A stretch of DNA of 64,000 nt from Nemertoderma westbladi (taxonomy: Eukaryota > Xenacoelomorpha > Nemertodermatida > Nemertodermatidae): assembly GCA_032718475.1 (NCBI GenBank), contig JAUCBJ010001582.1:62001-126000 (forward strand), written 5' to 3'. Position 1 is the stretch's first letter. Each line of letters begins with the position of its first letter. A model generated the notes under the pieces. That model saw nothing but the letters and a program-made list of their open reading frames with translations. It did not search any database and was not told where the DNA came from. Below are positions 1 through 10,438 of this stretch, in pieces. The translations under genes and the position numbers were made by a program.

Positions 1-560
1 GGTTGCCCTTCTTGGGAACTGGCACCAACTTATTTGTTTTCATTTCTTGTGGGACTCTTGTTGTTCGGTACATGTCTACTATGATGGGATAGATGAGCTT
101 TAAACACTCAGGTATTTTAAAGACCTCAGGGGGAACACCATCTACTCCACTGGCACGATTGGTCTTAATGCTCTTTGCAGCAGCCTTCATTTATGCAAAG
201 GAGATATCGCCAATGGGAATATCTGGGAGTACAGACTCAGACACTTTTACTTCTATAAAGTTATCAGGCAATACCCTGTCATTATTGAGGAGCTTTACAA
301 AGTGGGCCTTCCAACCATTGAGGCGATCGGCTGATGATTCAGCCTTAACCTTGGTGCTTGGTTGGCTTTTCCGCCCAGTAAGCAAGTTGATCAATTTCCA
401 TGCCTGGGATGATTGCCTGCTGTCCTCAGCATCATTGATGGCATCAACCTGTTGGTTTATTAGCCCCTTTAGATTAACAGAGTACTGCCTATTCAGGGAC
501 CTAGATGCAGCCTTAACTGCATTCTTGGCCGTTGTAGTCTGTTTGAGTCGGGACTCTTTC
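1..560 (-). mobile_element. Non-LTR retrotransposon (LINE) fragment A, pre-RT and RT N-terminus, runs off the window
   Basis: The minus strand encodes the stretch just before and at the start of a LINE reverse transcriptase. Read downwards from about 555 it gives a Lys/Gln-rich linker, then 'INLLTGRKSQPS' (about 394-360) and, near 190-1, 'NRASGVDGVPPEVFK' and 'LVPVPKKGN', the classic segment leading into RT motif 1. This layout is typical of RTE-like LINEs. Frame changes near 190 show decay. The RT core lies beyond position 1. The upstream edge, near 690-715, meets an oppositely oriented RT fragment, so one element probably interrupted the other. Assignment to LINE is firm; the clade is inferred. 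Confidence 0.8.
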
Positions 561-717
561 TGGCCTTATAGAGGTCATTTCGGCACTTCTGAATTTTGTT
601 GTCAGTCTAGGGGGGCCCTTTTCCTGTTTCGAGGATATACAGTTGGGAAATATATAGAGTTGGGAAAGTGTTATCAATTTCCATCCAGTAATATTTAACG
701 GCATCAATGGTGACACA

Positions 718-1372
718 GTGCTCCAAGCAACACGCCGCACACATGGCTCAGCCGGCCCCTCTGGAGCCGATGCCGAGGCATGGCGGCGTATGTTGACGGC
801 GTTCGAGAACACATCGGTTGCCCAGGAATGCTGTTGCAATGGATGCATTCAATGCTGGTCGTCTGATACCACTGGACAAATCCCCTGGGGTACGTCCCAT
901 AGGAGTTGGGGAATGTTTGAGAAGAATCATAGGTAAATCAATTATGTCTTGTATCATGGCCGACCTCGAGGAGCTAGGCGGCAACACGCAGCTGTGTCTT
1001 GGGCCACTCGCGGGGATCGATCATGCCATACATTCGTTACGAGATTGTTATGATACAAATGACTGTGAGGCTATACTACTCCTAGATGCTACAAATGCCT
1101 TTAACGCCCTGAACAGATCATTAACATTGCATAATGTGCAGGTAATTTGCCCCACTTTGGCAACAGTTCTTATAAACACCTATCGTAATCCAGTACGCAT
1201 GTTTGTTGAAGGTGAAACAATTTGGTCATATGAAGGAACCATACAGGGGGACCCTTTGGCCCTCGCCATATACGCCATAGGAATACTTCCAATGATCAAA
1301 CGCCTAAATACAGCCAGCAGTACCCATCCCGTTGAGGTGTCAGCACTACCAATAGCTCAGACAATCTTGTAA
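718..1372 (+). mobile_element. RT fragment B of a second non-LTR lineage
   Basis: Two overlapping frames form one degraded RT. The first (718 to about 810) reads 'HGSAGPSGADAEAWRRML'; the second (818-1372) continues with 'RPIGVGECLRRIIGKSI', 'ILLLDATNAFNALNR' (catalytic motif A, D of LLDA) and 'GTIQGDPLA' (motif B). The fragment stops before the YxDD/FADD motif C. The RPIGVGE...TQGDP style differs clearly from fragments A and C and is known from a family of uncharacterised RTs in marine invertebrate genomes. A frameshift near 810 and the missing motif C make it inactive. Confidence 0.75.
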
Positions 1373-1655
1373 ACTCCAGAATTCCAGTGCATGTTGGCGA
1401 TCATATGGAGGTTTGCTTGTGTGTAAGAATAGCAGTGCGATTTCAGAGAAATGGTATAGGGCAGAGCGGAAAGGGAACTACTTTCTTTGCCAGTGAGGGA
1501 AAGGCCATCTCACAGCCATCAGACTTCAATGACTGTTACGAACATTCTCTCAAGTTATCACAGCCTCTGCAACTGCTAATACCTGGGGGTGATCCCCCTC
1601 GCCGGTCCCAGATTACTATTCTTACTATAGGTACATACAATAGTCCTACAGTAAT
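1373..1655. other. Short spacer between RT fragments
   Basis: An open + frame spans 1387-1671 but matches nothing I recognise. It may be the eroded 3' part of fragment B. No other structure is visible. Confidence 0.4.
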
Positions 1656-3420
1656 GTGCTACTACTACTAGGTCGAGCGAACTCGGACATTGGAAATGAG
1701 ATCATTCCAGGCTTCCCGATTCTCCATAGTTGTCGCAATTTCGTTTCTCCCCAGTTCAGTATCCCTTTCAAGTTGATCTATATATGTTATGGCCGGTCGT
1801 CCACGACTACGCTTTCCATGAGTTGGTTGCCAGAAAAGTAGATCTGGTATGACCTCGTCTTTACTTCGCCAGCAGTGCCCACTGAATCTTAATCTGCGTT
1901 CACGGAGGGTGGTTGATGCAGGTGGTATTGTACCATAAAGCTCGGTGTTTGTCATGTGTTGTCTCCAGCTGATCTTTAGGGCTGCCCTTAGTAGTCTTGT
2001 GTAGCAACCAACAATTATCAATTCGTTGCTCAAGTGATTTAGTCAGTGTCCAGGTCTCACCCCCGTATAAAAATACACTTTCCACTGTGGCTCGAAAGAA
2101 CTTAGTCTTCAGGTGCCTGGAGAGATCTGATTTCCAGATGGTATCCATTTTTGATAGAGCTACCCAAGCCTTTGCTTTACTAACTTCTATGTCCCTTTTA
2201 ACTACTCTCTATCCATGATCCAAGGTACTGGAAGTCGTCGACCTTCCTTAGTTGATTATTATCAATGGTTGTCAAGTTTCCATCAACATTAAAGGTCATG
2301 AATTCGGTCTTGGTAGCATTTATATGCAATCCAACCTCCTTAGCAGGCCTCTCCACTTTATTTAGTAGAAGCTGTGCATCTGCTAGTGTATTAGAGAGCA
2401 GGGCGATGTCATTCGCAAAGTCGGTGTCTGTGACTGTAGTTGCCAGATATCTACTACTTCTGCGTTCTTGAAGGGTGAATCCCAGATCTTCACCCTTTGT
2501 GGCCGTCCTCATTGCGTAATCCAGCACAATTTCAAATAGTAATGGTGCTAATGTGTCACCTTGCAGTACGCCAGCCAGGATTGAGAAAAACGCAGTTTCA
2601 CCATCTGGTGAGAGTACTTGCGCTTCTGTGTCACAATATAACAATCCAATGCCAGCGACAATTACTTCTGGTATTCCACAAGCTCTTAGGATTTCAAGCA
2701 TTTTACCTCTATGGATGGAGTCGAATGCCTTCTTGAAGTCCACAAAAGTCATGACTGCGGGGAGATTCTTTGACTTAATTCCTTCAATCAGTCTCCGTAG
2801 TGCAAGTATCTGAGCTATTGTTGATCTATTTGGTCGAAATCCGTTTTGGCTCTTACGCAGTAGTTTCTCTATGTGAGGCCTAATCCTATATAGAATCATT
2901 TTATTGTATATTTTGGCAGCTACCACAAGCAGACAGATCCCACGATAGTTTGTTGGTATACCGAGGTCTCCTTTCTTGGGGAGAGGCTTTAGTTGACCTT
3001 TAGTCCAAATTGGTGGTAGCTTTTCTCCTTTTAACATAATCAATAACATTTTTACATTTTTACATTTTTACTTTTAACATATCAATAATGGTCTGTTTAG
3101 CACTCCTGTTTTCCATACCTCCGCTGGAATTTCATCTAATCCACTCGCTTTATTATTGGACATGCTTTTAATGCTTCTTTGGAGTTCGGCAGGTGTGAAG
3201 TCCCCTGTTTCTATAGGTAATGTCTTGTCATATATTTTCCTTGTAGGGCTGACCTCGATATTTGGTGGCTGCCCAAGCAAGTTGCTGAAGGGATTTTTCT
3301 ACTTCCCAACGCGTTCTTCAGGACTATCGGCTTTGAGGCGCCCCTTTGCACAACTTTTCCTACCAGATACCTCATTTACAGTTTGCCAGGTAAGAGGAAT
3401 TCCCCTTACCCAGAAACCAT
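1656..3420 (-). mobile_element. LINE fragment C, RTE-like, RT plus C-terminal domain, several frameshifts
   Basis: Minus-strand pieces run in order: pre-RT (about 3400-3074, with an in-frame stop near 3315, containing 'NKASGLDEIPAEVWKTG'), RT core (3049-2198) and C-terminal region (2198-1668). The RT shows 'KGQLKPLPKKGD', motif A 'VDFKKAFDSIHR', motif B 'GVLQGDTLAPLLFE' and motif C 'DTDFANDIALL', where the usual FADD has decayed to FAND. The C-terminus contains 'LYGGETWTLT' and 'GKRSRGRPAITYIDQL', diagnostic of this LINE group. Frame breaks occur near 3060 (in an ATTTTTAC short repeat), 2170 and 2020. At the 3' end (about 1665-1655) is a (TAG)n tail, in keeping with the short terminal repeats of RTE-like elements. 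Dead copy. Confidence 0.85.
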
Positions 3421-3751
3421 AAATTTGTTGCGCACCCGTTTAAGCTTCGCCCTTTTGCGGTCTGCCAGCGGGTGTATCCGAGGATCGAGGTCCCACAGGA
3501 CGAGAGTAGCACGATTGGCGGACACGGGAATCCGATCGGTAGTCTCCTCGGCCGGCCTGGAGTCAGGGTAGCTCGTGAGGATCTTGAGTCTCTGGGAGAA
3601 GGATTACGAGGAGGTCGGAGTTGATAGTGGCGGAGTCGAAGATGAGGAAGGAGAGGAGGAATACTAGATGGAACCTTTACAACTACTACACTACTTTTTA
3701 ATATTTTTAATTTTATTACTGATTAATGTGCGAGTTCATATAATAATCTCA
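3421..3751. other. Upstream remnant of LINE C and unannotated sequence
   Basis: The minus strand keeps an open frame to about 3570 ('DRKRAKLKRVRNKF'), probably eroded LINE C sequence upstream of the RT. From 3570 to 3751 nothing is recognisable. Confidence 0.35.
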
Positions 3752-3752
3752 C

Positions 3753-3783
<31 letters not shown>

Positions 3784-3784
3784 A
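3752..3784. repeat. C22/A11 homopolymer pair
   Basis: An uninterrupted run of 22 C is followed directly by 11 A. It abuts the broken end of the CR1-like fragment. Confidence 0.95.
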
Positions 3785-4105
3785 GTTTAACAGTACTGTA
3801 CGATCAACTGTATCGAACGCAGCGCTCAAATCGAGTAGAACAAATAGGGTAAGTTTCTGTTTAACCATTGCTATTGGAATGTCAGAATGGACACGAATGA
3901 GGGTTGTTTCAGTACTGGGGTAATGTCTGTATGCTGATTGGTTGTATGGAAGTTGGGGCGTGATATTATGCATAGTTCCTTCGGAAACCGCACGTTCTGT
4001 TAGTTAAGACAAAAAAAATGATAGACCACCAACGGGTCGGAAGTTAGGGAATAGTTTCGGATCGAGTTTCTTAAGAAGTTGTGTATCCGTGCTATCATTA
4101 CATAG
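3785..4105 (-). mobile_element. CR1/jockey-like LINE RT fragment
   Basis: Read on the minus strand from about 4105: 'NDSTDTQLLKKLDPKLFPNF', 'RPVGGLSF', a short gap, then 'YNQSAYRHYPSTETTLIRVH' and motif A 'LLDLSAAFDTVDR'. This is RT segments 1-3 of a CR1/jockey-type LINE, a third non-LTR lineage within 4 kb. It ends at the A/C homopolymer, lacks motifs B-E and has a frame break near 4010, so it is a dead fragment. Confidence 0.8.
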
Positions 4106-4476
4106 GCACAGTGTAGACGTGTATCAGCTGTCAGCTGTGGTTATTTTACGAAGTGATGACTAATAACTTGTAGACCCCGCAGTATGACGCAACTTTATAT
4201 ACCGCTAATAAAATCGATTTCTATGGGTCCCTTAATTTGTATATAATGGTTTTATAGTTCTTTGTGGTCCAGTACAGATCGAACATATTAAATAAAACAA
4301 ATAAATAAACAATCATTACCTACAAACACTCTTTTACTCAGTTGACATCAAATGCAAATAACAACAATAAAATGAAACAAAACCCTTTAAAATAAATAAA
4401 ACATCCGGAAGTACAAAACTGCGTGCGGCTGTCTGTCCATAACTGAGTTAGTATAGAGTGTCCATCACACAGTCGC
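4106..4476 (-). other. Probable 3' UTR and downstream flank of the TIA-1-like gene
   Basis: AT-rich sequence after the stop codon at 4477-4479. I see no AATAAA on the minus strand; a variant AGTAAA lies at 4331-4336. The mRNA end cannot be placed from sequence alone. Confidence 0.35.
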
Positions 4477-5427
4477 TCATTGCTTGATTGCCTTTCTCGG
4501 GGGGCCGTTGATAGAGTCTGTACCGTAACCTTCCCATCCACTAGACGCATCGTAACTGTGCTTACCGGTTACTGAGTTCCCATAGTAACCATCGGCGGCG
4601 CTCGCTGGCGTCTGCTGATTGGCTACTGTGCCGTCGCCGTAAGAGTTGTTGTACATCGAGGGGTCCCACGCGTAGGAAGCAGCCGGTTGGCTCGCTGGCT
4701 CCTGGTACGTTGCCGTGGTATCCGTCGCCGTTTCCTGGCTGCTAGCGGTCGTGGTGGCAACGCCCCCTTGCTGCTGCTGCTGCATCCAGTAGGCCCAATA
4801 CTGGTTGTAGTCGCCCCAACTCGGGTCCCAGTACTGTCCGTAACCCGCGGTCTGCGTCGCCGGGTTGCCCGTTTGGGTATCGCCGGCCCACTGCGTCGCC
4901 TGCGTCGTGGTCTGCTGGGCGGCGGCCCCCTGCTGCGCCCCCCACTGGTAGCCCTGGGCGGCCCCCCACTGCCCCCAGTCCGTGGCGGCGCCCCCTCCCT
5001 GCTGGTAGTCCCCCCACTGCCCTCCTGCCCCCCCGGTGGTGGCTGCGGCAGCCCCCCACTGTTGCTGAACGCCGCCGCCCCACTGCGCCCCTCCCTGGGT
5101 GGCCGCCCAGCCCCCCGCCGTGGGCTGACCTCGTCCCGCCCCCACCGCCCCCTTCCCCCCTACCGCTACCCCCATATGATAGTTCTCCTTCCCCCAGCCG
5201 CACCGTAGCAGACTGTCGTTGATCTTGGCGCCGTGCATAGTAACTATGGCTGTGACGGCGTCCGCGTGGTTCATAAACTTAATAAACGCGTAGCCTCGGT
5301 CCTTGAGCAGCCGAATATCGACGATGGGTCCGAACTGAAGGAACTCCTGGCGAATCTGTTCGTTCTCCACCCCCATCGCGCCCCCAACGTAAACCGTTCG
5401 GTTCATCTCAGTGGATTCGTTCTCCAC
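4477..5427 (-). CDS. TIA1: TIA-1/TIAR-like protein, last coding exon (RRM3 and prion-like Q/G-rich tail)
   Basis: TIA-1/TIAR proteins bind U-rich RNA, help U1 snRNP at weak 5' splice sites in the nucleus and nucleate stress granules in the cytoplasm. This exon supplies the third RRM (protein residues about 245-317; RNP2 'VYVGGA', RNP1 'GYAFIKF') and a long low-complexity tail rich in Gly, Gln, Ala, Trp and Tyr, the prion-like domain of the family. The intron acceptor is the AG at 5429-5428 after a T-rich stretch. The exon starts in phase 0 and joins in frame to the exon ending at 6496. The tail makes the protein longer (about 550 residues) than vertebrate TIA1 (about 386). Local GC is very high, which creates long spurious ORFs on the other strand. 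Confidence 0.92.
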   Translation of the reverse strand: MENESTEMNRTVYVGGAMGVENEQIRQEFLQFGPIVDIRLLKDRGYAFIKFMNHADAVTAIVTMHGAKINDSLLRCGWGKENYHMGVAVGGKGAVGAGRGQPTAGGWAATQGGAQWGGGVQQQWGAAAATTGGAGGQWGDYQQGGGAATDWGQWGAAQGYQWGAQQGAAAQQTTTQATQWAGDTQTGNPATQTAGYGQYWDPSWGDYNQYWAYWMQQQQQGGVATTTASSQETATDTTATYQEPASQPAASYAWDPSMYNNSYGDGTVANQQTPASAADGYYGNSVTGKHSYDASSGWEGYGTDSINGPPRKAIKQ

Positions 5428-5456
5428 CTGAAAAAATATTACGGCGATTAATTACG

Positions 5457-6130
5457 CAACGGGTTACTAACGGGATACAATCGGGTTACAAACGGGTTAC
5501 AATCGGGTTATAAACGGGTTACAAACGGGTTACAATCGGGTTACAAACGGGTTATAAACGGGTTACAAACGGGCTACAATCTGGTTACAATCGGGTTACA
5601 AACGGGTTATAAACGGGATACAATCGGGTTACAAACGGGTTAGAAACGGGTTACAATCGGGTTACCATCAGGTTACAAACGGGTTACAATCGGGTTACAA
5701 GCGGGTTACAAACGGGTTATAAATGGGTTACAAACGGGTTACAATAGGGTTACAAACGGGTTACAAACGGGTTAAATCGGGTTACAAACGGGTTACAAAC
5801 GGGTTACAGTCGGGTTACAAACGGGTTACAATCTGGTTACAATCGGGTTACAATCTGGTTACAAATGGGTTACAATCGGGTTAAAAACGGGTTACAATCG
5901 GGTTACAAACGGGTTACAATCGGGTTACAAACGAGTTATAAACGGGTTACAAACGGGTTACAATCGGGTTACAATCGGGTTATAAACGGGTTACAAACGG
6001 GTTACAATCGGGTTACAAACGGGTTAGAAACGGGTTACAATCGAGTTACAATCTGGTTACAAAAGGGTTACATTCGGGTTACAAACAGGTTACAATCGTG
6101 TTACAAACGGGTTACAATCGGGTTACAATC
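5457..6130. repeat. 11-bp minisatellite filling most of the last intron
   Basis: About 60 copies of an 11-bp unit, GGGTTACAAAC or GGGTTACAATC, with few variants, lie between the last two coding exons (intron 5428-6495). In the sense of the gene the unit reads TGTAACCCGTT/TGTAACCCGAT. An open + frame at 5865-6155 comes only from the repeat. The array ends about 30 bp before the acceptor of the last exon. Confidence 0.95.
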
Positions 6131-6495
6131 CATCTTTGGATCATCCGAAAATTAAAACTTTACTCACTATATTGTTTTTATTCCGCAAAACTTCCTTTTT
6201 AACATTTTAACCTTAAACTTATTAACCTTTTAGGAATAAATAGGAATAAAAAATGCACTTTTTTCTACAATACATGGATAATAGTGAAACAAATACAACA
6301 AATTTACCTAAAATTTACCCATGTAAGTATCATGTCAGTGCTTATTTTGTATATTTGTATGGATTATTACCAATATAATAATAATCAATAAATGATCAAT
6401 TATTCTTAATTAAAGGTTTTAGGATTAGGGTTAAAGGTCTCGAGTTATATATTATATTATAGATATTAATATTTCGTCTGGTAGATCTAACTAAC

Positions 6496-6665
6496 CTCCT
6501 GTTTACTTTTCGGTTTAATATCCGACGGGTTTAACTTAGCTCCAGTACCAGGCCTCCTAGCAGCCCAGTTTGTACGAATGGCTTTGCCCGCCAATATCTC
6601 GCCTCGCATTCCATTCATAGCCGTTTCAGCATCCACTTCGTTCAGAAAAGAAACGAATCCGTAGC
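6496..6665 (-). CDS. TIA1: TIA-1/TIAR-like protein, third coding exon (C-terminal half of RRM2 and linker)
   Basis: This 170-nt exon encodes 'YGFVSFLNEVDAETAM' (RNP1 of RRM2), then 'IRTNWAARRPGTGAK', the highly conserved TIA-1 'IRTNWATRKP' segment, and the linker 'NPSDIKPKSKQE'. Acceptor AG is at 6667-6666. Donor GT is at 6495-6494 within GAG/GTTAGT. It enters in phase 1 (completing a Gly codon from the previous exon) and leaves in phase 0, matching both neighbours. It was too short for simple ORF finding and was recovered from family homology and splice phase. Confidence 0.92.
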
Positions 6666-6805
6666 CTAAAGATATTCATATGTCAATATAACAAAACTTA
6701 TTTAGTGCCAGCCTATACTGTAGATTAATAATAACTATACAACAGATATTTGTTTGTCTGACGGTCGCAGCAAAAACATTGACATTGTTGGTGAGCTGAC
6801 AAGAT

Positions 6806-8471
6806 CACTCAACTTTAGGTAAGTTAGTGGTGACATCTCTGACCACTAGGGGGTCACTCACCTTTAGATAAGTTAGTGGTGACATCTCTGACCACTAGGT
6901 GGTCTCTCACCTTTAGATAAGTTAGTGGTGACATCTCTGACCACTAGGGGGTCACTCACCTTTAGATAAGTTAGTTGTGACATCTATGACCACTAGGGGG
7001 TCTCTCACGTTTAGATAAGTTAGTGGTGACATCTCTGACCACTAGGGGGTCACTCACCTTTAGATAAGTTAGTGGTGACATCTCTGACCACTAGGGGGTC
7101 ACTCACCTTTAGATAAGTTAATGGTGATATCTCTGACCACTAGGGGGTCACTCACCTTTAGATAAGTTAGTTGTGAGATCTATGACCACTAGGGGGTCTC
7201 TCACGTTTAGATAAGTTAGTTGTGACATCTCTGACCACTAGGGGGTCACTCACCTTTAGATAAGTTAGTGGTGACATCTCTGACCACTAGGGGGTCACTC
7301 ACCTTTAGATAAGTTAGTGGTGACATCTCTGACCACTAGGGGGTCACTCACCTTTAGATAAGTTAGTGGTGACATCTCTGACCACTAGGGGGTCACTCAT
7401 CTTTAGATAAGTTAGTGGTGACATCTCTGACAACTAGGGGGTCTCTCACCTTTAGATAAGTTAGTTGTGACATCTCTGACCACTAGGGGTCACTCACCTT
7501 TAGATAAGTTAGTTGTGACATCTCTGACCACTAGGGGGTCTCTCACCTTTAGATAAGTTAGTTGTGACATCTCTGACCACTAGGGGGTCACTCACCTTTA
7601 GATAAGTTAGTTGTGACATCTCTGACCACTAGGGGGTCTCTCACATTTAGATAAGTTAGTTGTGACATCTCTGACCACTAGGGGGTCTATCACCTTTAGA
7701 TAAGTTAGTTGTGACATCTCTGACCACTAGGGGGTCTCTCATCTTTAGATAAGTTAGTTGTGACATCTCTGACCACTAGGTGGTCTCTCACCTTTAGATA
7801 AGTTAGTGGTGACATCTCTGACCACTAGGGGGTCTCTCACCTTTAGATAAGTTAGTTGTGACATCTCTGACCACTAGGGGGTCTCTCATCTTTAGATAAG
7901 TTAGTTGTGACATCTCTGACCACTAGGTGGTCTCTCACCTTTAGATAAGTTAGTGGTGACATCTCTGACCACTAGGGGGTCTCTCACATTTAGATAAGTT
8001 AGTTGTGACATCTCTGACCACTAGGGGGTCTCTCACCTTTAGATAAGTTAGTTGTGACATCTCTGACCACTAGGGGGTCACTCATCTTTAGATAAGTTAG
8101 TGGTGACATCTCTGACCACTAGGTGGTCTCTCACCTTTAGATAAGTTAGTGGTGACATCTCTGACCACTAGGGGGTCTCTCACATTTAGATAAGTTAGTT
8201 GTGACATCTCTGACCACTAGGGGGTCTCTCACCTTTAGATAAGTTAGTTGTGACATCTCTGACCACTAGGGGGTCACTCATCTTTAGATAAGTTAGTTGT
8301 GACATCTCTGACCACTAGGGGGTCACTCATCTTTAGATAAGTTAGTTGTGACATATCTGACCACTATGGGGACACTCACCTTTAGATAAGTTATTTGTGA
8401 CATCTCTGACCACTATGGGGTCACTCACCTTTAAGTTAGTTGTGACACCTCTGACCACTATGGGGTCACTC
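6806..8471. repeat. 50-bp minisatellite made of the exon end plus 5' splice site of the TIA-1-like gene
   Basis: About 34 head-to-tail copies of a 50-bp unit fill the intron between the RRM2 exons (6666-8473). In gene sense each unit contains AGAGATGTCACAACTAACTT followed by ATCTAAAG/GTGAG, the same sequence as the last 30 or so bases of the exon at 8474-8584 plus its functional donor. By eye some 27 copies keep the GT; others read AAAGATGAG and lost it. The copy nearest the exon is the exon's own end, so the array grew out of that exon-intron junction. Confidence 0.95.
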
Positions 8472-8473
8472 AC

Positions 8474-8584
8474 CTTTAGATAAGTTAGTTGTGACATCTC
8501 TAACGACTCTAACCGAAGTTATCTGACCGTAGGGTTCGAATGCGGTCTTGAGTTTATTGTTGTCTATCTCCTCCGCTAAATCAC
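8474..8584 (-). CDS. TIA1: TIA-1/TIAR-like protein, second coding exon (N-terminal half of RRM2)
   Basis: This 111-nt exon (36 full codons plus split Gly codons at both ends) encodes 'DLAEEIDNNKLKTAFEPYGQ' and 'ITSVRVVRDVTTNLSK', matching the family's 'DLSPEITTEDIKAAFAPFG...VVKD...SKG'. Acceptor AG is at 8586-8585. Donor is AAAG/GTGAGT with GT at 8473-8472. With both neighbours it completes RRM2 across 'FHIFIG/DLAEE' and 'LSKG/YGF'. Its 3' end and donor are the source of the 50-bp array downstream. Confidence 0.92.
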
Positions 8585-9573
8585 CTACGACAATATCAAA
8601 TATATAACACATCAAATTTTTTTTTTGGGAATGATCAGCTGTTATTGTATAAAAATTTCATTCCAGTGGTATTAAATGTGCGGCCATTGCTGTCAGTTGT
8701 TGGTTGACGTTTGTTGGCTATCATCCCCTTTTAATATTCTTTACTTTGTACACGGCGACATGAAAAGCATAGTTTTTATCATAAGATTCATAAAAGTAAG
8801 CGATAAGATGGATTAATATTGTCTCGAGAGGGGCCTGTAGGCCGGACATATTCCGATAAGAGGGGGAGGAGGGTGGTTGCATGAGAGGATGCATATAAAT
8901 TAATTCAATGTACTGCACTAAAATGTCATATCTATGTACTTGAACGAATATCGGAAAGATAAGGGAGCGGGTGGGTGGTGAATTCGATTGGATATGATCG
9001 AGGAGGCTAGATTGTGATTGAACTACAATGTACCGGTACATTGATGAGAACAACTCCCTTGTTACGAATGGGTCGCAATAAAAAATAATGGAATGTAACA
9101 TGTAGTGCACGACGACCTTCTCAAGTGATAATGTGTAGTGGGTAGGAAGTACTGGCACTACTACAGTGTGTGTGTGAGGTTGAAAAAGTATGTCCTCAAG
9201 CCAAGAAATATAAATTAACTGAGATCAAATATATAATTTTCTTATATAGTCACAGATAATTTATGTTGTACTACTTAACCAGAAAAATGCGACACACTGT
9301 GTCAAACACGCTTTCTATACCGGTACACTGCTGCTGCAATGGAAACAATTTATCATGTATTTAGATATACCTCCAAACCATTAGGAAAAAAATATGAAAT
9401 TAACTTTCCTGTCACATTTTCATGGTTAACTTGAATAATAAAATAATCTCAGTTTTTCGTCCCGGAAAGATAAAGATATAACAAAATTTTAAGAGGTTTT
9501 AGATAAAGGATGCCGATTACACGTGACAGTATTTAAAGGATTTGTGAGGGTTAAGTTAATAATAATTACTTAC
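8585..9573. other. Intron of the TIA-1-like gene
   Basis: 989-bp intron between RRM1 and RRM2 exons. It contains an unexplained minus-strand open frame, 8721-9158 (145 codons, GTG at its first possible start), with no motif I recognise and no good initiation context. Probably chance. Confidence 0.6.
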
Positions 9574-9994
9574 CAATGAATATATGGAAGTGAGTGCTGG
9601 TATCTGTGAGGTTTATCCCTTTGTCCTGGTTCGTGGATGACAGCGTCTGTGCAGGTCGGGCCCACTGACCAGCAGTGCCAGACTGATGCGGAACACCCGT
9701 TGTCTTGGCACCGACCGTTGGATTCATCTCGGAAAGCGCCCAATTTACTTTGATATTGGACTCGAATATATTGCGCCCATCCATGGTGGCCTTGGCGGCT
9801 ACGGCGTGGTCGTGGTTAACAAACTCTACGAAGCAGTACGGGGGGGCGGTACCGGTGGGATCCGATATGATCTTACAGCCCTTGCACGGGCCGATCTTCG
9901 AGAATATGTCGAGAATTAATTCCCGAGTGGCCTGTAGAGGTAGACACCCTATGTATAGAGTGCTGTGTCCGCCGGTTTGTGATGTCCCGTCCAT
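9574..9994 (-). CDS. TIA1: TIA-1/TIAR-like protein, first coding exon (RRM1 and start of RRM2)
   Basis: The start codon at 9994-9992 has A at -3 and G at +4, and an in-frame TAG lies a few codons upstream, so the start is well supported. RRM1 covers residues about 12-88: RNP2 'LYIGCL', then 'FSKIGPCKGCKII' (family 'FSQIGPCKNCKMI') and RNP1 'YCFVEF', then 'IKVNWA'. A Ser/Thr/Gln-rich linker leads to 'STHFHIFIG', the start of RRM2. Donor GTAAGT begins at 9573. Exons of 421, 111, 170 and 951 nt total 1,653 nt, exactly 551 codons including the stop, which supports the model. An acceptor-like AG lies a little upstream, so a non-coding 5' exon is likely. Confidence 0.93.
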
Positions 9995-10438
9995 AGTTAG
10001 AATATGACAGCTCTACTGGGAACCTTTGGGAAAATATAAATATTATAAAACAATTTAAATTCCGAAGAAGTTAGAATGAGGCTACAACAAATTTAGGAAT
10101 TCCGACTTCTTGGATTACGGGTGAAAATAAACACGTAGTAACGATAAATTTTAAAATCTAATTTATTCGGTTGAATAATTTGTTCAATTCAGGGTTAGTT
10201 TGTTTGTAAGATTAAGGAAGCAATGGGAAACATACGTGAGGAATGTCACTAATTGTATTAATTAATTGTTAGTCACAGACACAGACTGCTATGTAATTAC
10301 GTAAAACAACAGTATTACATTTTTTTCAAAATACCAACATTACTTTTAATAATGCCGTTGGAATTGAAAGTGATTTGTTACGTCTCATACATGATATTAT
10401 AACTTTAGAGGAGAACATATTATTATAATAGTGAAGTA

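Noticed and set aside
4687-5208. Long opposite-strand ORFs over the TIA-1-like tail (also 4742-5203)
   Set aside because: Antisense and alternative-frame shadows of a GC-rich Q/G-rich coding exon.
6806-8471. CRISPR-like array
   Set aside because: Units are contiguous with no unique spacers, in a eukaryotic intron; plain tandem repeats. The same applies to the other arrays.
8721-9158. 145-codon minus-strand ORF in a TIA-1-like intron
   Set aside because: No recognisable domain, no ATG at its start, and located in an intron.
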